Assembly: GCF_901709675.1 (NCBI RefSeq)
Contig: NC_051104.1
Coordinates: forward strand, 561,001 to 625,000
Direction: 5' to 3'
Origin: Syngnathus acus
Lineage: Eukaryota > Chordata > Actinopteri > Syngnathiformes > Syngnathidae
Length of the DNA stretch: 64,000 bases
Shown: positions 1 to 11,426 of the stretch, one piece after another
How positions within the stretch are numbered: position 1 is the stretch's first letter
Layout: each line of letters opens with the position of its first letter
The notes under the pieces: model-generated
What the model was told of the DNA's origin: nothing
Seen by the model: only the letters and a program-made list of their open reading frames with translations
Database searches by the model: none
Program-made: the position numbers and the translations under genes

Positions 1-672
1 TCATCACTTGGAGGACAAGTGTTGCATGAGTCAGTAAAGCTGACCTGTTTGAAGTCTGCTCTTAAACGCGGCGCCGTGACTAATAACAGGCTCTACCTGG
101 AAGCGGTCTGGCCTCTTTGCACTCGTGTCGCGTTTTGTCCACGCTTCGGATCCTTTCCGGACAATTCGTCCGCGGCTTCTCAGAAAATAAACGCGTCATC
201 CATCCAGCCAGCATCGTTGTGGAAAGTCCACCCTGTGTAATTTCAACCAGCTGACTTTTGATTATGCGAGTCTTTCAAACGTAATCAGAACGAGAGTTTT
301 CCTACATCACGTCATCGGCCCGCTGATAGCGTTGAGAGCAAAGTCGTTCTGGCTCCAAGAATGATCGCCGCCCCGTTGCGTTGCTCGTTCGCGCCGTTTC
401 GTAGGTCGCAATCGGAGTCCTGCCTGGAAGCGCTCTACCGTCTCCCGGAAAGCGGGAACAAAAGCATGACCTGCATCATCTGCGAACGCGCCACGCTGCC
501 AAGTGGAAATTCTTGTCCCGGTAAGACTGAGATCACAGGCGTGCCAAAGCTTTGCCTCAGGGTTCCGCCAGAGGAAGAGAGAAGTGGGCCAGAGGATCTG
601 CTAATCCCCTTTTTTGGATTCTACTAGACCTTCCGAACTCAAATACAATCCCTTGCAGGGGGCTAATCCATT
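1..672. other. Upstream or intronic DNA of nck1, no gene recognised
   Basis: The first 670 bases hold no exon I can support. The short open frames here have no recognisable family, no repeat structure and no splice context linking them to the nck1 exon at 991. The stretch is fairly CpG-rich, so an alternative nck1 promoter or untranslated exon is possible but not shown. Confidence 0.4.
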
Positions 673-844
673 TACCGTAATTTTCGGACTATAAGTCGCG
701 TTTTTTTTCATAGTTTGGGTGGGGGGGCGACTTATACTCAGGAGCGACTTATATACATATATATGTTTTTTTTCACTTTTTTGGGCATTTTATGGCTGGC
801 GCGACTTATACTCCGGTGCGACTTATAGTCCGAAAATTACGGTA
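673..844. mobile_element. TA-flanked palindromic MITE
   Basis: The segment opens with TACCGTAATTTTCGGA and closes with its reverse complement, TCCGAAAATTACGGTA. The words GCGACTTATA and CTATAAGTCGC recur inside, so most of it can fold into a long hairpin. Terminal TA dinucleotides suggest a Tc1/mariner-type TA target. At 172 bp it is non-coding. It lies just upstream of the first visible nck1 exon. Confidence 0.8.
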
Positions 845-880
845 TTTGGATTTCTCAATAAGATCTGGACTGAAGTTGCC

Positions 881-911
881 CCCCCCCCCACACACACACA
901 CACACACACAA
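881..911. repeat. poly-C plus (CA)n microsatellite
   Basis: A run of C is followed by about ten CA dinucleotides in the nck1 intron, some 80 bases before the splice acceptor at 990. Confidence 0.9.
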
Positions 912-990
912 TTTGAGGTCTCTGGTCTGATTAATGTGTACCTTCTTGTTGCTAATGCTAACTAACTCTCGCCATTGATTTGTTTTCCAG

Positions 991-2010
991 GAATCGGGAA
1001 GGTGAAGAGCAGGAAGGGAGGCATGAGGGACACGGCCTCCAACGTGGACGCCGACGTGTACGCAGACAACGGCGAGCGGCTGTACGACCTGAACCTGCCC
1101 GCCCTGGTCAAGTTCAGCTACACGGCAGAGCGTGAGGACGAGCTCTCCTTGGTCAAAGGCACCCGGGTGGTGGTGATGGAGAAGTGCAGCGACGGCTGGT
1201 GGCGCGGCAGCCACAATGGACGCTCCGGCTGGTTCCCGTCCAACTACGTGACGGAGGACGTAGACGGGACGGCGGGGGGAGGGGGCTTGGGGGACCCGTC
1301 GGGGTCCCTCTCGGAGAAGCTGGCAGCGGTGGTGAACAGCACGGCCAACGGGAACCGGGTCTTACACACGGTGCAGGCGCTCTACCCCTTCAGCTCGGAC
1401 AACGACGAGGAGCTGAACTTTGAGAAGGGCGAGGTGATGGAGGTGGTGGAGAAGCCCGAGAACGACCCCGAGTGGTGGAAATGCCGCAAGGCCGACGGCC
1501 AACTTGGCCTGGTGCCCAAGAACTACGTGACGGTGCTGGACTCGGGCTCCCACAAAACCACGGCGGGGCCCGCCGGCCCGCCCACGCCCGACTGTGACTA
1601 CATTTCGCCGTCCATCAGCGGGCGATTCGCGGGCAAGGAGTGGTACTACGGTAAGGTGACGCGCCACCAGGCGGAGGTGGCACTCAACCAGCGAGGCACC
1701 GAGGGAGACTTCCTCATTCGAGACAGCGAGTCATCGGTGAGTTAATATCGGCCGCCGTTGGGTGATTTTTGAGAATCTCGTCTGTAAACCGATTGGTCGT
1801 GTCTTCCAGCCAAACGACTTCTCCATCTCGCTGAAGGCGCAGAGCAAGAACAAGCATTTCAAGGTGCAGCTGAAGGAGAGCCTCTACTGCATCGGACAGC
1901 GCAAGTTCAACTCCATGGAGGAGCTTGTGGAACACTACAAAAAAGCGCCTATCTTCACCAGTGAGCAGGGCGACAAACTCTATCTGGTCAAGGCCCTGTC
2001 CGCCTCCTGA
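991..2010 (+). CDS. nck1: SH2/SH3 adaptor protein Nck1, last two coding exons
   Basis: Cytoplasmic adaptor that links phosphotyrosine on activated receptors (SH2) to proline-rich actin regulators (SH3). Two exons are visible: 991-1736 (acceptor TTTTCCAG at 983-990, donor GTGAGT at 1737) and 1810-2010, ending in TGA. Exon 1 enters at codon position 2; the second junction is phase 0. They encode the linker after SH3-1, then SH3-2 (ALVKFSY to SNYVTE), SH3-3 (ALYPFSS to KNYVTV) and SH2 (WYYGKV to the end). The SH2 phosphotyrosine-binding arginine is present in FLIRDSESS. The stretch [11 protein letters not shown] between the SH3 domains is typical of Nck1 rather than Nck2. SH3-1 lies on exons upstream of the window, so the gene is partial here. 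Both exons are intact. Confidence 0.95.
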
Positions 2011-2070
2011 TCCCCCCCCCCCACAAAACACAATCCCATCTTGACACACACACTTGTAAATGACACACAC

Positions 2071-2108
<38 letters not shown>

Positions 2109-4391
2109 AGACCGGAACACACACTGACATCAAGACTGAAGGCTTGACACGTCATCAGGACTTTGTAGGCCTGGTTGAGCATTCCAAGAGGAGGACGGAC
2201 GGGAAAAAAGGCGCGAAAGGAGGAAGAATGTTGGGAGTGTTGGGAGACACAAAAAAAAAAAAAAAAAGACTAAGGACTCCTGAGAGCAGACGATGGACCT
2301 CTTGGCCACTTATTTATGATGTGATCCAGATGTTTTCGCTGGCAGTCGTATATTTCCACCTCCATAGCTTAGTCGCATTTAGTTTGTCGCAAACGTATAT
2401 ATAATCTTTTTAACTGTTACTTTTTAAAATGTGACTTTTATTTTAACGATAGAGCAAGCCCCTCCGGTATGAAGCCCCCGGATTTAGATCTGAAGGTGTT
2501 AACATCTGCTAGTGAAGCGACCAAAATATATTTATTGATTCTCTTGGTTGTGCAAATAATGGACAGCTTTTGTTTTTAATTTTTTTGCTGTATTTTTTGA
2601 GGGGGATCCCAGAAACTTCAAAGCCACAACTGATCTGAATACTTTTTTTGGGGGGCTTTTGCATTATATTTATTTCATCCTTAAAAGGAGACTTGTGCTT
2701 TTTTTTTTTTTGCCAAATTTCTATGCAGCTCTGGAAATGGGTCTGGTGGGAAAGCCTGAGGGGGGGGTCGTCAAAACATTCGTCATCTCAGCAGAGCCGC
2801 GGGCTAAACTGAGTCCCAAAGATGATGTCACTGCGCTAAATTAGCATGGCTGCAGGGGAACCAAGTAGGGGAGGTCACTAGATGTGCTTGCTTGGCTGTA
2901 CGTTACAAGTGGGAGAGTCCATCTGCTGGAAGTGTGGGAGTGTGCTGTTATTTGTCTCATTGAAAGTGTCGTGTCGTAATCCAGATTGAGTGCTGCGCAT
3001 CTGTGTTTCTTTGGATGATGATTTGTCCATCTGGTTAAGGAGGAAGAGGGGGCGGAAAGAGGAGCCAAGGAAGAGGAGAACGACGTCCCGTGTAGTAGCG
3101 CATCTGGAATTCTGCTCGGGCAGGGAGAAGGGGAGACTATCTCTGTGTTCTCCAGGTGAGCGATGACTCGCTAAAGAGCCCAGTCCATTCCCGCTTTTAG
3201 ATTTATGATGAGCTGATCTGGCTCACATTCCAGGATGAAACATCCGGAAGGTTTTTATCCAGTAAACGCCTTTTTCTCCCTGCAAAAATCTAATTTTTCA
3301 CAGGACTCACGTTACATTGCCCCGTTATTATGAATGACTCTTACATCATTGTGACACTGCAGAGTCTTTTGAACACATTGGAGGATTTGGGAGATTTTTT
3401 TTTTTTTTTTGTAATGTGCCTTCACAGCTTTCTGTCAACCAAAGTTTTGTTTTATTTGTTTTTGGCGGTCTACCGTGTTCACTAGTAATGCTGCGTGACA
3501 TTTGTTTTTTAAGCAGGGGTGAGGAACATAATGGCCTTAGGGTCATATGTGGCCAACCAAAGTCTGAGCATTTTACTTAGCTGGCCAGTCAATTTTACAA
3601 ACAAATAAACCAGTTTAACCCCAAATATGCCTCATTTTTTCCCCTCCTAATATGTCATGCATATGATCCATGGAGGACTTAATTAAGGTTCTCTACCTCT
3701 GCTTTAAAGCTTTGCATGTTGCATGGGATGAGTTAATGGATGCTCGTCCTTGACTTATCCCCCCCCCCCCCCTTGCATAAAATGCCTGTTGTGTAGTTTT
3801 CAAGTGTCCTTACATTGCAAACCTGAAGTGAATGCCTACATGTACAGTTGAGAGGACGTACAGATGTGATGTAATCACGGCCGGAGCACCTCAAGTGTTT
3901 GAACGTTTCATTCAATTTTTATGTTTATTTGTTTTTACAGTGTAACCACATACAATAGATGACCTGTAAAAGTCTCATGTAAATGTTGGTTGTTCAAATA
4001 CAAGGATGACAGAATCTGCCAACGTTTGAGATTTGAATATAACAGATGTAGCTTTTGTCTCTGCACCAATGGAGACGGCATGAGCAGCTGTAAAGAACAA
4101 AAGTTTGCTTAAAAAACATCGGTAGCCACTTGAGACAAATGTTCTAAACAAGTGACCCGTGTTAACGTTGGTGCTTTTGTGCTGCTTACATTTTATTTTA
4201 TTTTCCCCCTCTTCCTGTGCGCCAGAGTGAAGCAAACACATCTATGCTGATGTGGAATAGTATAAAAAGCAGTGCTGTGAAATTTATTGTCAATTGTCAT
4301 GCTCTTTAAATGCTGTTTTTAACGGAGGGGAGATCGTCTTCAAGTGTTTATTACTTAGAAGAGTTTATTAATGTTTCAAAGACGTAATAAA
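2011..4391 (+). other. nck1: Probable nck1 3' UTR and downstream DNA
   Basis: AT-rich, non-coding sequence follows the nck1 stop codon. It starts with a (CA)n tract (about 2060-2104) and contains several T and A homopolymers. AATAAA at 4386-4391 is a plausible poly(A) signal for a long 3' UTR. Its true end cannot be fixed from sequence alone. I see no exon or repeat family in it. Confidence 0.45.
2060..2104. repeat. (CA)n microsatellite
   Basis: About twenty CA repeats with one interruption lie just 3' of the nck1 stop codon, inside the likely 3' UTR. Confidence 0.9.
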
Positions 4392-5333
4392 CATAAAACT
4401 AAGCCATGCGATTGTATTTTAATGTGCCCAAACATTCTATGTCGTTTAAATCATCTGCTGTCAGTGCCTTCAAAGGGGAACATTGATGTCAGTCAAATGG
4501 GTTTGTTTGTTTTTGTTTACCTTTCCGTATCACGTTAACCACGCCCACAACTTCCTGGTCTATTACCTTGGAAAACACTGATTGGTCCGCTCCAATTAGG
4601 CAACCGCGTTTTACTTGTGGCGTTGACTTTTAAAGCAAAATGGCTGTTCCCCGCAATGGAAGAAGTGGACGAACGAAGTGTAAAATTTAGAGGGTCCATT
4701 GAGAAGCTTTTAGCTTAATCTAAAGCCCTGACGTTTTGACGAGACCAACCAACAAGTATGTATTCAAACAGTAGAGCCACATATTTGTTCCACTTGTTCA
4801 TTTCCTAAACAATCAACAGCAGCACCTGAACGCCTCAAAGTTAGCTATGTCGTCATTCATAGCCCGTGTAGACGAGCACTGAATTTACCAGAATATTTAT
4901 GCTTGCTGTGTTAGTTTTGGGCTCCTGAATGGAAATATTCTAATGCTAAGAGTTTAGTGTTTGTAGGCTCCTGAATGGAAATATTCTCATGCTAAGAGTT
5001 TAGTGTTTGTATTGCACTTGACTGCTACCATTGCACCTGGCCTTGTATCAAAAAATATTGTAGAAGAGTGAACTCTAGTGGTTGTTTAGTGGTTTACAGC
5101 CATCGCTTTAATTTTAATAACTGTACTTTTCTATTGCTTTGTCGCTAGCCACAATTTTAAAACGTACCATTGAGATAACACTGCCTTTTTTATCATTCTG
5201 TGCTACATCTGGGGCTCCCACAAACACAATATAAAATGCAATAATTTACTCTTTAATAAGGATTGAAATTTAAGGCTTGATCAGTGAAAGGCTTCAAGTG
5301 CTGAGGAATAGCGAAGAGCTGGCACGTCGCCAG
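4392..5333. other. Intergenic region between nck1 and the BDH1-like gene
   Basis: This is non-coding DNA between two convergent genes. The only structure noticed is a 46-bp tandem duplication (4920-4965 and 4966-5011, about one mismatch) beginning GGCTCCTGAATGG. The 3' end of the minus-strand BDH1-like transcript should fall near its left edge. Confidence 0.6.
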
Positions 5334-7268
5334 TTAGAAGTACAGCAAGTCGGAAAGCACGGAGGGCAGGTGCGTCATCAGCTGCAATCGGATCCACCAG
5401 TACGGCTCCATGGCGTTGTACCTGGTGTACGGATGCTTGGACATAACGGCGTCCACCATGGCGTCCAGCACGGGACCCACATCCTTTTGTCCGCCGTTGC
5501 ACTGTGAGCGCATCAGCGCCATGATCTGATCAAAACGGGCTTTCCCGTAATCGTCCCTGACGTCCGATGAGGCCTCGGCCCACTGTTTGTTGGCCGCGCT
5601 GGCCAGGACGTCGCGGCTCAGGATCTCCGCGGCGAAATTCCCCGGCTCCACGACAGACACCTTGATGCCCCAGGACTTCATCTCGTAGCGGAGGCAGTCG
5701 AAGAATGCTTCCATGCCGTACTTGGACACGCTGACAGGCGACTGAGCGATATTACCCATCCGGCCGTACAGCCCGGACATGTTTACCACGCGACCTGAAA
5801 TTGAAATATAGGACTAGTCTGGAACGAGATGTCTACAATGTAGTAAAATTGGAGTTACAGGAAATATTTAAATAAAAATCACAACGAGGCCACAGAATGG
5901 CAGCATTGTTCCAAATATAATAGTTAAGCCTTGTGGCCCAAAGCTGAGCTGTCTTAAGAGAATTACTCCTGCCAAGAATATTGCCTGTGACTTCACAAGT
6001 GAATCACAAGTGGCGTCTTAACGGCAGCAAACCACAAGGAATGTCTTCCAAACCGCAAATTGTCACAACCTTGTCATTTGCGATGACTGTGCGCTAATTC
6101 AGACAGATTAGTTGCCCCCACCTTTGGCTCGGCGAATAAGCGGCAGAAGCGCTTTGGTGACCCGAATGGTTCCCCACAGGTTGATCTCGGAAACTTCTTT
6201 GTAGGCTTCCACGGAGGTGAACTCCACTCCTCCGAACGTGGACACGCTGGCGTTGTTGACCAGCGCCCATAAACCTGGACGGCCAACCCGGACATGAAAT
6301 GTTACAAGACAAGCGAAGATGTCCGTCGACTCTGATTGTTCTACCTCTCTCTGAGTCCTCCAGGTTGTCTCGGACGAAGTGGGCGGCTCTGTTCACCTGC
6401 TCGTTGCTGCTCACGTCCAGCTGGACCACCTTCATGCGCTCTGAGTGGAAGTCCTCCAGGATCTTGGCACTCTCTCCACCTTTATCCTGCAAAGAAACTA
6501 TCCTCCATTTTGTACGCAGGCGCTCCAGAATCTAATTCTGTTAACGTGTGCAAATTTTATCCGATTAATCGTTTTGTAGCAACAGCCCTAGTTACCGTGA
6601 TTCTAAAAATGTCCCCCACCCACCCTTATACAGTTGAGTGCACACTCACCTTAAGTGAGCATCCTGCAAAGACGGTGAAACCAAGTTTGTGCAGATGCTG
6701 GGCGAGAGCCAGTCCAAAATTGCTGTCACAACTCGTGAGGAACACTGCTTTGCCTGTTGCCTGCACAAGATAAAACACCAATGTAATGCGGGGGTGTTCT
6801 ATTCCTTGAGGCACAGGTTCTCAAACTGCGTTCCCCTGAACCCACTGCAATAAAATATTTTTAAAACTCACATAGTAAAATGGCTTATTTTTCTCTTGTT
6901 AAACTCTTTAACTTAAACTTTATTGTAGAAAAATATCTGAGAGGTTTTTTTTTTCTCCCCTGAAAACAGTTCATTTTAATTGGTTAGAACTCGTGTCCCA
7001 AGGCTCCGTATATGTAAAGTGTTGCCCGTGATGCGTCCATGGAACCACTTGTTACCTCCACCAGTCCTCTGGGAATCCGAGGTGTCGCAACGTACAGGAC
7101 GAAAAGCAAATAGGAGACCACCACGCACTCGCTCACGCTCGCCTCCGGCACTCCCAGCAACCCCGTGACGGCGTTCAGCAGGGCGGGCAGGCCGAAGCCC
7201 AGTGACACGGTCACGAACGCGGAGAAAAAGACGAGAAGACAGACTCGGAGCGCAGGAAGCGGCGCCAT
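5334..7268 (-). CDS. BDH1-like short-chain dehydrogenase, probable pseudoenzyme
   Basis: Five minus-strand exons, 7268-7056, 6760-6650, 6486-6345, 6274-6122 and 5794-5334, join in phase into about 359 residues ending in TAA. The body aligns with D-beta-hydroxybutyrate dehydrogenase: [33 protein letters not shown] and the tail [17 protein letters not shown]. The N terminus (first 71 residues) has two hydrophobic segments rather than a clear mitochondrial presequence. Three SDR hallmarks are changed: the cofactor motif TGxxxGxG reads [12 protein letters not shown] reads NNAS, and catalytic YxxxK reads VSVSK with Val for Tyr. The serine in NMSG and the lysine remain. All splice sites and the frame are intact, so this is not an obvious pseudogene. 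The ATG at 7268 is the first in-frame ATG. Family assignment is firm; enzymatic activity is doubtful. Whether this is the fish bdh1 orthologue or a paralogue cannot be decided here. Confidence 0.85.
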
Positions 7269-7373
7269 CTTAGCCAAATGATGCCTTTACATTCCGGGAC
7301 ACGCCTCTCTCACAATGACATTTGGTTAAAAAAAAAAAAACAACTTGTGACGATTTCAATATGGAGTAACAAT

Positions 7374-7379
7374 TTTATT
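7374..7379 (-). terminator. cluap1: Poly(A) signal of cluap1
   Basis: AATAAA on the minus strand lies about 275 bases after the cluap1 stop codon and is the only good candidate before the BDH1-like gene begins at 7268. It would give a compact 3' UTR and leaves very little space between the two co-oriented genes. Confidence 0.6.
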
Positions 7380-7654
7380 CACATTGTTTGGTGGTTGTCA
7401 TGTGTCAATTCATCAATTAACATAAATTCGCAATGATTTGAGAAAATAGAAAAACCGAAACTGGAAGTGCAGGGGAGGACATTCTCTTGGGCGTGAGCGT
7501 CATTTTCGGTATGAGTACAGTGCAGATTCTTTACGCTATTTTCTTATGTGTTATATTAAAACGTCTAAAACGTGGAGACAACTAAATTTAAAATATTTTT
7601 CCATCAAATAATGTTTTGAGTTATTTTAAGCGTACCCACAATTAGATTATGAAT

Positions 7655-10600
7655 TCAAAAGTCATCATCACTCTTATCCAGCAGATGGCGTTTGGTGCCT
7701 CCCCTGGAAATGCAAGACGTCCTCGCTTCTTGACCCCCCAAAAAGCCATCCAATCCCAGGCCGTCATCTTCTTCGTCTTCATCTCTCTCGCTCTCCTCTG
7801 ACTGAAAGGTATAATTCCACACATCTTGTCAAAACTCAACTCCAGTCAAAATGAAGTAAATGTTGGAGCAAGTTGCAGTACATGGGGAGGGCATTTTTAA
7901 TGTTTTAATAGTTTTACCTCATCACTGTCATCACCTAGCATGGTCCCAAGGGCTGCTCCTAAATCAAACAAACCATAAATATACCCAATCTATGTAGACG
8001 CGGTGATAATCTGTGTGATGGGTTATGCATTTTGAGGATCTTTGTTTTTAGCAAACTGAAAATCTATTTTTAGCTTGCTTTGGAAACTAATCACTGGCAT
8101 CGGGAGCATACCGTTTTTTTCCATGTATAATGCGCCCCCATGTATAATACGCACCCTAAAAATGGCATGTCGATGCTGGAAAAAAGCCTGTACCCATGTA
8201 TAATACGCACCCAAATTTTGACTTTTTTTTTTTTTTTTTTTTAAAGTCCCAATGATCGTCACACACGCATCTGGGTGTGGTGAAATTTGTGCTCTGCATT
8301 TGACCCATCCCCGTGTGATTTTGATCCATCCCCTGGGGGAGAGGGGAGCAGTGAGCAGCAGCGGCGCCGCGCTCGGGAATCATTTGGTGATCTAACCCCC
8401 CAATTCCAACCCTTAATGCTGAGTGCCAAGCAGGGAGGCAATGGGTCCCATTTTTATAGTCTTTGGTATGACCCGGCCGGGTTACTTAAGTCCGTAAACG
8501 TAAAATTATTTCAGAAAAAAGATCATCTTTGGGAACAACCGGATGTTATTCTGCCGGTCAGTATCACTGCGCATGCAGTAGCAAACTCGATAGCGAAGAA
8601 ATATGTGAGACTCTCAACGGGATCACCAATATTTGAGTGATGTTCCAGTTATTTATCACAATTATTTATTATTAGAATAATAATATATATAATATATATA
8701 ATAATTATTTATTTATTATTCACAATTGTCATGGTGATCTTTCTGGTGATTTCTTAACTAGGCTGGATGTATTTTTTTTGTTGGCGTTGATTTCTCCGAC
8801 TGCCCAGAAAGGCACCACTGCGATCAGTTAGGTTAAAATGAAAAGAGAGGAAAGTGACGTTGTAAAGAACCATCCGTGACAAGATTTTCTTCAAAAATTG
8901 TTGTACCATGATTTTCTTAAAAAAAACAAAAAAAAACAAAAAAAAAACAATTGTACTCATGTATAATGCGCACCCCAGATTTTAGGACAATAAATTAGTT
9001 AAATTTTGTGCATTATACATGGGAAAAACCGTATTTTTTTCTTCTTTACCTGCCACAATTTCATTTAGAGGAAGTCTTGGATTAGAAGTTTGACACTCAT
9101 CAGTGTCTCCGTCTAGGCCTTTGTCCTCAAGAGTGTCCTCTTCATTAACTGTAATAAATAGAAATTGGATAATACGAGTTAGTACCACAAGGTCAATCTG
9201 AGTTTTATCAGTTGTTTGCCTCACTTGAACTCATCGAATCCCCATAATTCTCCTTCAGTTGTTGCATCATCCTGTTTCGATTACTTTCTTCCTGCGGGTA
9301 TACGAAGAAACACGCTAGAACACATTCACATTTTCCAAGTAGAGCCTTCTCATTTGACAGGCCGTTTTTCTTTCTTTCAGTATTTAATACTGCCATCATT
9401 TGTGAAACAGAATCCTGTCTACATTCACGTACCTCAAACATCTTCTCTTGTCTGATCTGTTTTTCCTGCTGCCACTCAAGGTAATAAAAGTTTAGAAGGT
9501 TTTCCACTTGCAACTTGTACTGCTCCTCCAACTTCTCCTCGATCTTCTCGTATTCATCCATGAATAATGGCCTGAGAGATCCAAAGCAACATAGCCATCA
9601 TTTCTCCTCTTGCCAAGTCATTAACGGGAATGAAGTCATTAATCGTTCATTGTCAAAACTCACCGGACACTTTGTAGTGTCTGGAGTCTCCTCTGATTCA
9701 TCTCCAACTGCCAGTGTTTCTTTTCTTTCTTGGCATCCAGACTGGTGACGTCAGAAACAACATTCTTCATCATCACTTTGGTCTTCTCCACATTTTCCTT
9801 CATAAATGACAAAGATTTTAAGCAAGGATAGTTGATGATATGAAAATCCAACGCCCTGGATACACACCAAGACCTCCTTGTTGGCGTGTCTCAAGGCCGT
9901 TTCTATCTCGCTGATCTCCAGAGGTCTTGCAATGGCAGCCGTTCTCAAGTTCTAAAAAAAAAAAAAAACTTCCCCCGAGAACTTTATCAATTCCTGAACC
10001 CGTCCGTGTCAGCAAATATTTTTCTCTCACCCTCAAGTCCACCTCCTTTCCTAATAAATCATACAGAGACGCTCCTTTGGACGTGGCCTCCGACGCCAGC
10101 TGCCGAGCTGCTTTCAGATCTGAAATCTAGGGGGAAATACAGAAATGAAATGATAAATTTGACGAACTAAGATTCAATGCCGTTATCTGAAGCTTCAATA
10201 AAGTTCTCACTCGAGTGCCCAGTTCAAACTTGAATTTGGTGTTTTCCTCCTCCACTCTGTCCTCCTGGGCCATCTGCTTGGTCTTCATGGCATTGTACAA
10301 TACCGAAGTGATCTTCAACATCTCCTTGACTGCGTAACCATCAGCCTGGTAAAGGCGCTTGGTGTTCATTTTGATGTGAGCTTTAGTTGCCTGTCATATG
10401 AAGAGATGCATATTCGTTGATGAGCAAAACAAAAACACAAAACCCCCGACATTTTCTGGTTCTTTTAGAATTCAAGGAGTTACCATGAATTGAGCCACAG
10501 TCTTGATGAGCGATATCCGGTCTGACTCAGTGGTCATGTCGGTCGCAATTTCCATTTGGGGTTCATAACTACATTTGAGAGGTTAAAGGAGATACCGTCG

Positions 10601-10887
10601 TTTCATGAGTTAACATACATCTTGGTTAGAATAAGATGAATCCCGTAATTTGCATCGTATACTTTTTTTCTCCTATTGTTTGTAAACATACCATTTAGTA
10701 AGCCATATTAGGATTTCCGCAACGAGTGTAAAGTTGGGCGTTCGGAAGTTTTCCACAGATATCAAGCGAGGGAAGCCCAAAGCTCGCATCATCTCCGTAA
10801 AATCTATTAAAAAAAAAAAATTGGTTTTCATTAACATCATCAGTGTGGTGTATATGAGTACTTACTTCGCAAGTCCCTGAAAGACAT
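7655..10887 (-). CDS. cluap1: Clusterin-associated protein 1 / IFT38, ciliary transport IFT-B subunit
   Basis: Twelve minus-strand exons with GT-AG borders: 10887-10866, 10803-10692, 10568-10484, 10390-10211, 10126-10031, 9951-9868, 9797-9664, 9571-9433, 9291-9225, 9148-9050, 7958-7918 and 7801-7655. The product begins [20 protein letters not shown] and keeps landmarks such as [35 protein letters not shown] and MDEYEKIEE. It ends in an acidic tail, DKSDDDF. Family knowledge: CLUAP1/IFT38 is a calponin-homology plus coiled-coil subunit of the IFT-B complex, needed for ciliogenesis. The N-terminal exons form the CH-like domain, the middle exons the coiled coil, and the last three the acidic tail. 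The intron between 7958 and 9050 carries a MITE. An RFX X-box-like motif lies about 280 bases upstream of the ATG, as expected for a ciliary gene. Confidence 0.95.
8109..9033. mobile_element. TA-flanked MITE in a cluap1 intron, carrying a SINE
   Basis: The terminal inverted repeats are TACCGTTTTTTTCCATG and CATGGGAAAAACCGTA. Subterminal words such as TGTATAATGCG and ATACGCACCC repeat near both ends. A truncated SINE sits inside at 8238-8483. The same family occurs at 18658-19448 and 31531-35004. It is non-coding and lies in the intron before the penultimate cluap1 exon. Confidence 0.85.
8238..8483 (-). mobile_element. 5'-truncated tRNA-derived SINE
   Basis: It shares its body and tail with the full SINE at 13315-13625 but lacks the tRNA-like head. 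The tail, read on the minus strand, ends in TTGGGACTTTAA plus an A run. It sits inside the MITE at 8109-9033; the copy at 18658-19448 lacks it and shows the empty site. Confidence 0.8.
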
Positions 10888-11426
10888 CTTGTCAATGGGC
10901 ACGGACTGTCAAAAATAAAAACAAAATTTAGGAAATGCAAACGTCCATCCGTTTGTTTCTGAAAACAGATGTGCACACTAAATGACCAGTTTTGAAAACA
11001 ATAAAAACATGTTGCGCTTCGGATTTGTGATCTTTATTGTTGTTATTGTTGGCCTTGCAAACGTGTCTTGCACGGCGACGCAGCGAGCTCAAAAGCCTTT
11101 GTTTACGTTCTCGTTGCCGCAAACCGGCGGGTACATTCCGCTCCGTCACACCCGCAATGCAAAGCGTTTCCCCAGGCAACAAAAATCAACAACGACTTTC
11201 AACTGAAATAAGCACCCCTGAGCAGATTTCAATTTTCAAAAGTTTTCATTCATTTAAATTAATACTTTCGGATGCAGGCTATTGTCACGCGTCCCGGTCA
11301 AGTAAAACGTCAAAATGCCTATGCTCACCAGGCTTCCAGAAGTGCTGTAAACATTTGATTTAGTTCGACAGAACTTGTGAAAAGGCTCAGACGGCTTTTT
11401 TCGGAAAATGTTCAGGGCAATTAAGG
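10888..11426. other. cluap1 5' flank
   Basis: This is upstream DNA of cluap1, moderately CpG-rich around 11070-11180, holding the X-box-like motif. A plus-strand open frame at 10982-11206 starts with a hydrophobic stretch but has no family match I recognise and overlaps the promoter, so I do not call it. Confidence 0.5.
11166..11180. promoter_or_regulatory. cluap1: RFX X-box-like motif upstream of cluap1
   Basis: GTTTCC-CCA-GGCAAC is an imperfect inverted repeat close to the RFX X-box consensus GTNRCC-N(0-3)-RGYAAC; one half-site is perfect and the other has one mismatch. It lies about 280 bases upstream of the cluap1 start codon. RFX factors drive many ciliary and IFT genes, so the position fits the gene. 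Binding is inferred from sequence only. Confidence 0.55.

Noticed and set aside
19-627. Two plus-strand open frames upstream of nck1
   Set aside because: No family resemblance, no consistent splice link to the nck1 exon at 991, and CpG-rich composition favours chance open frames.
855-1667. Minus-strand open frames opposite nck1
   Set aside because: They are shadows of the GC-rich nck1 coding exon and have low-complexity, unrecognisable translations.
10982-11206. Plus-strand frame with a signal-peptide-like start
   Set aside because: It overlaps the cluap1 promoter and X-box, has no recognisable mature protein, and can arise by chance.
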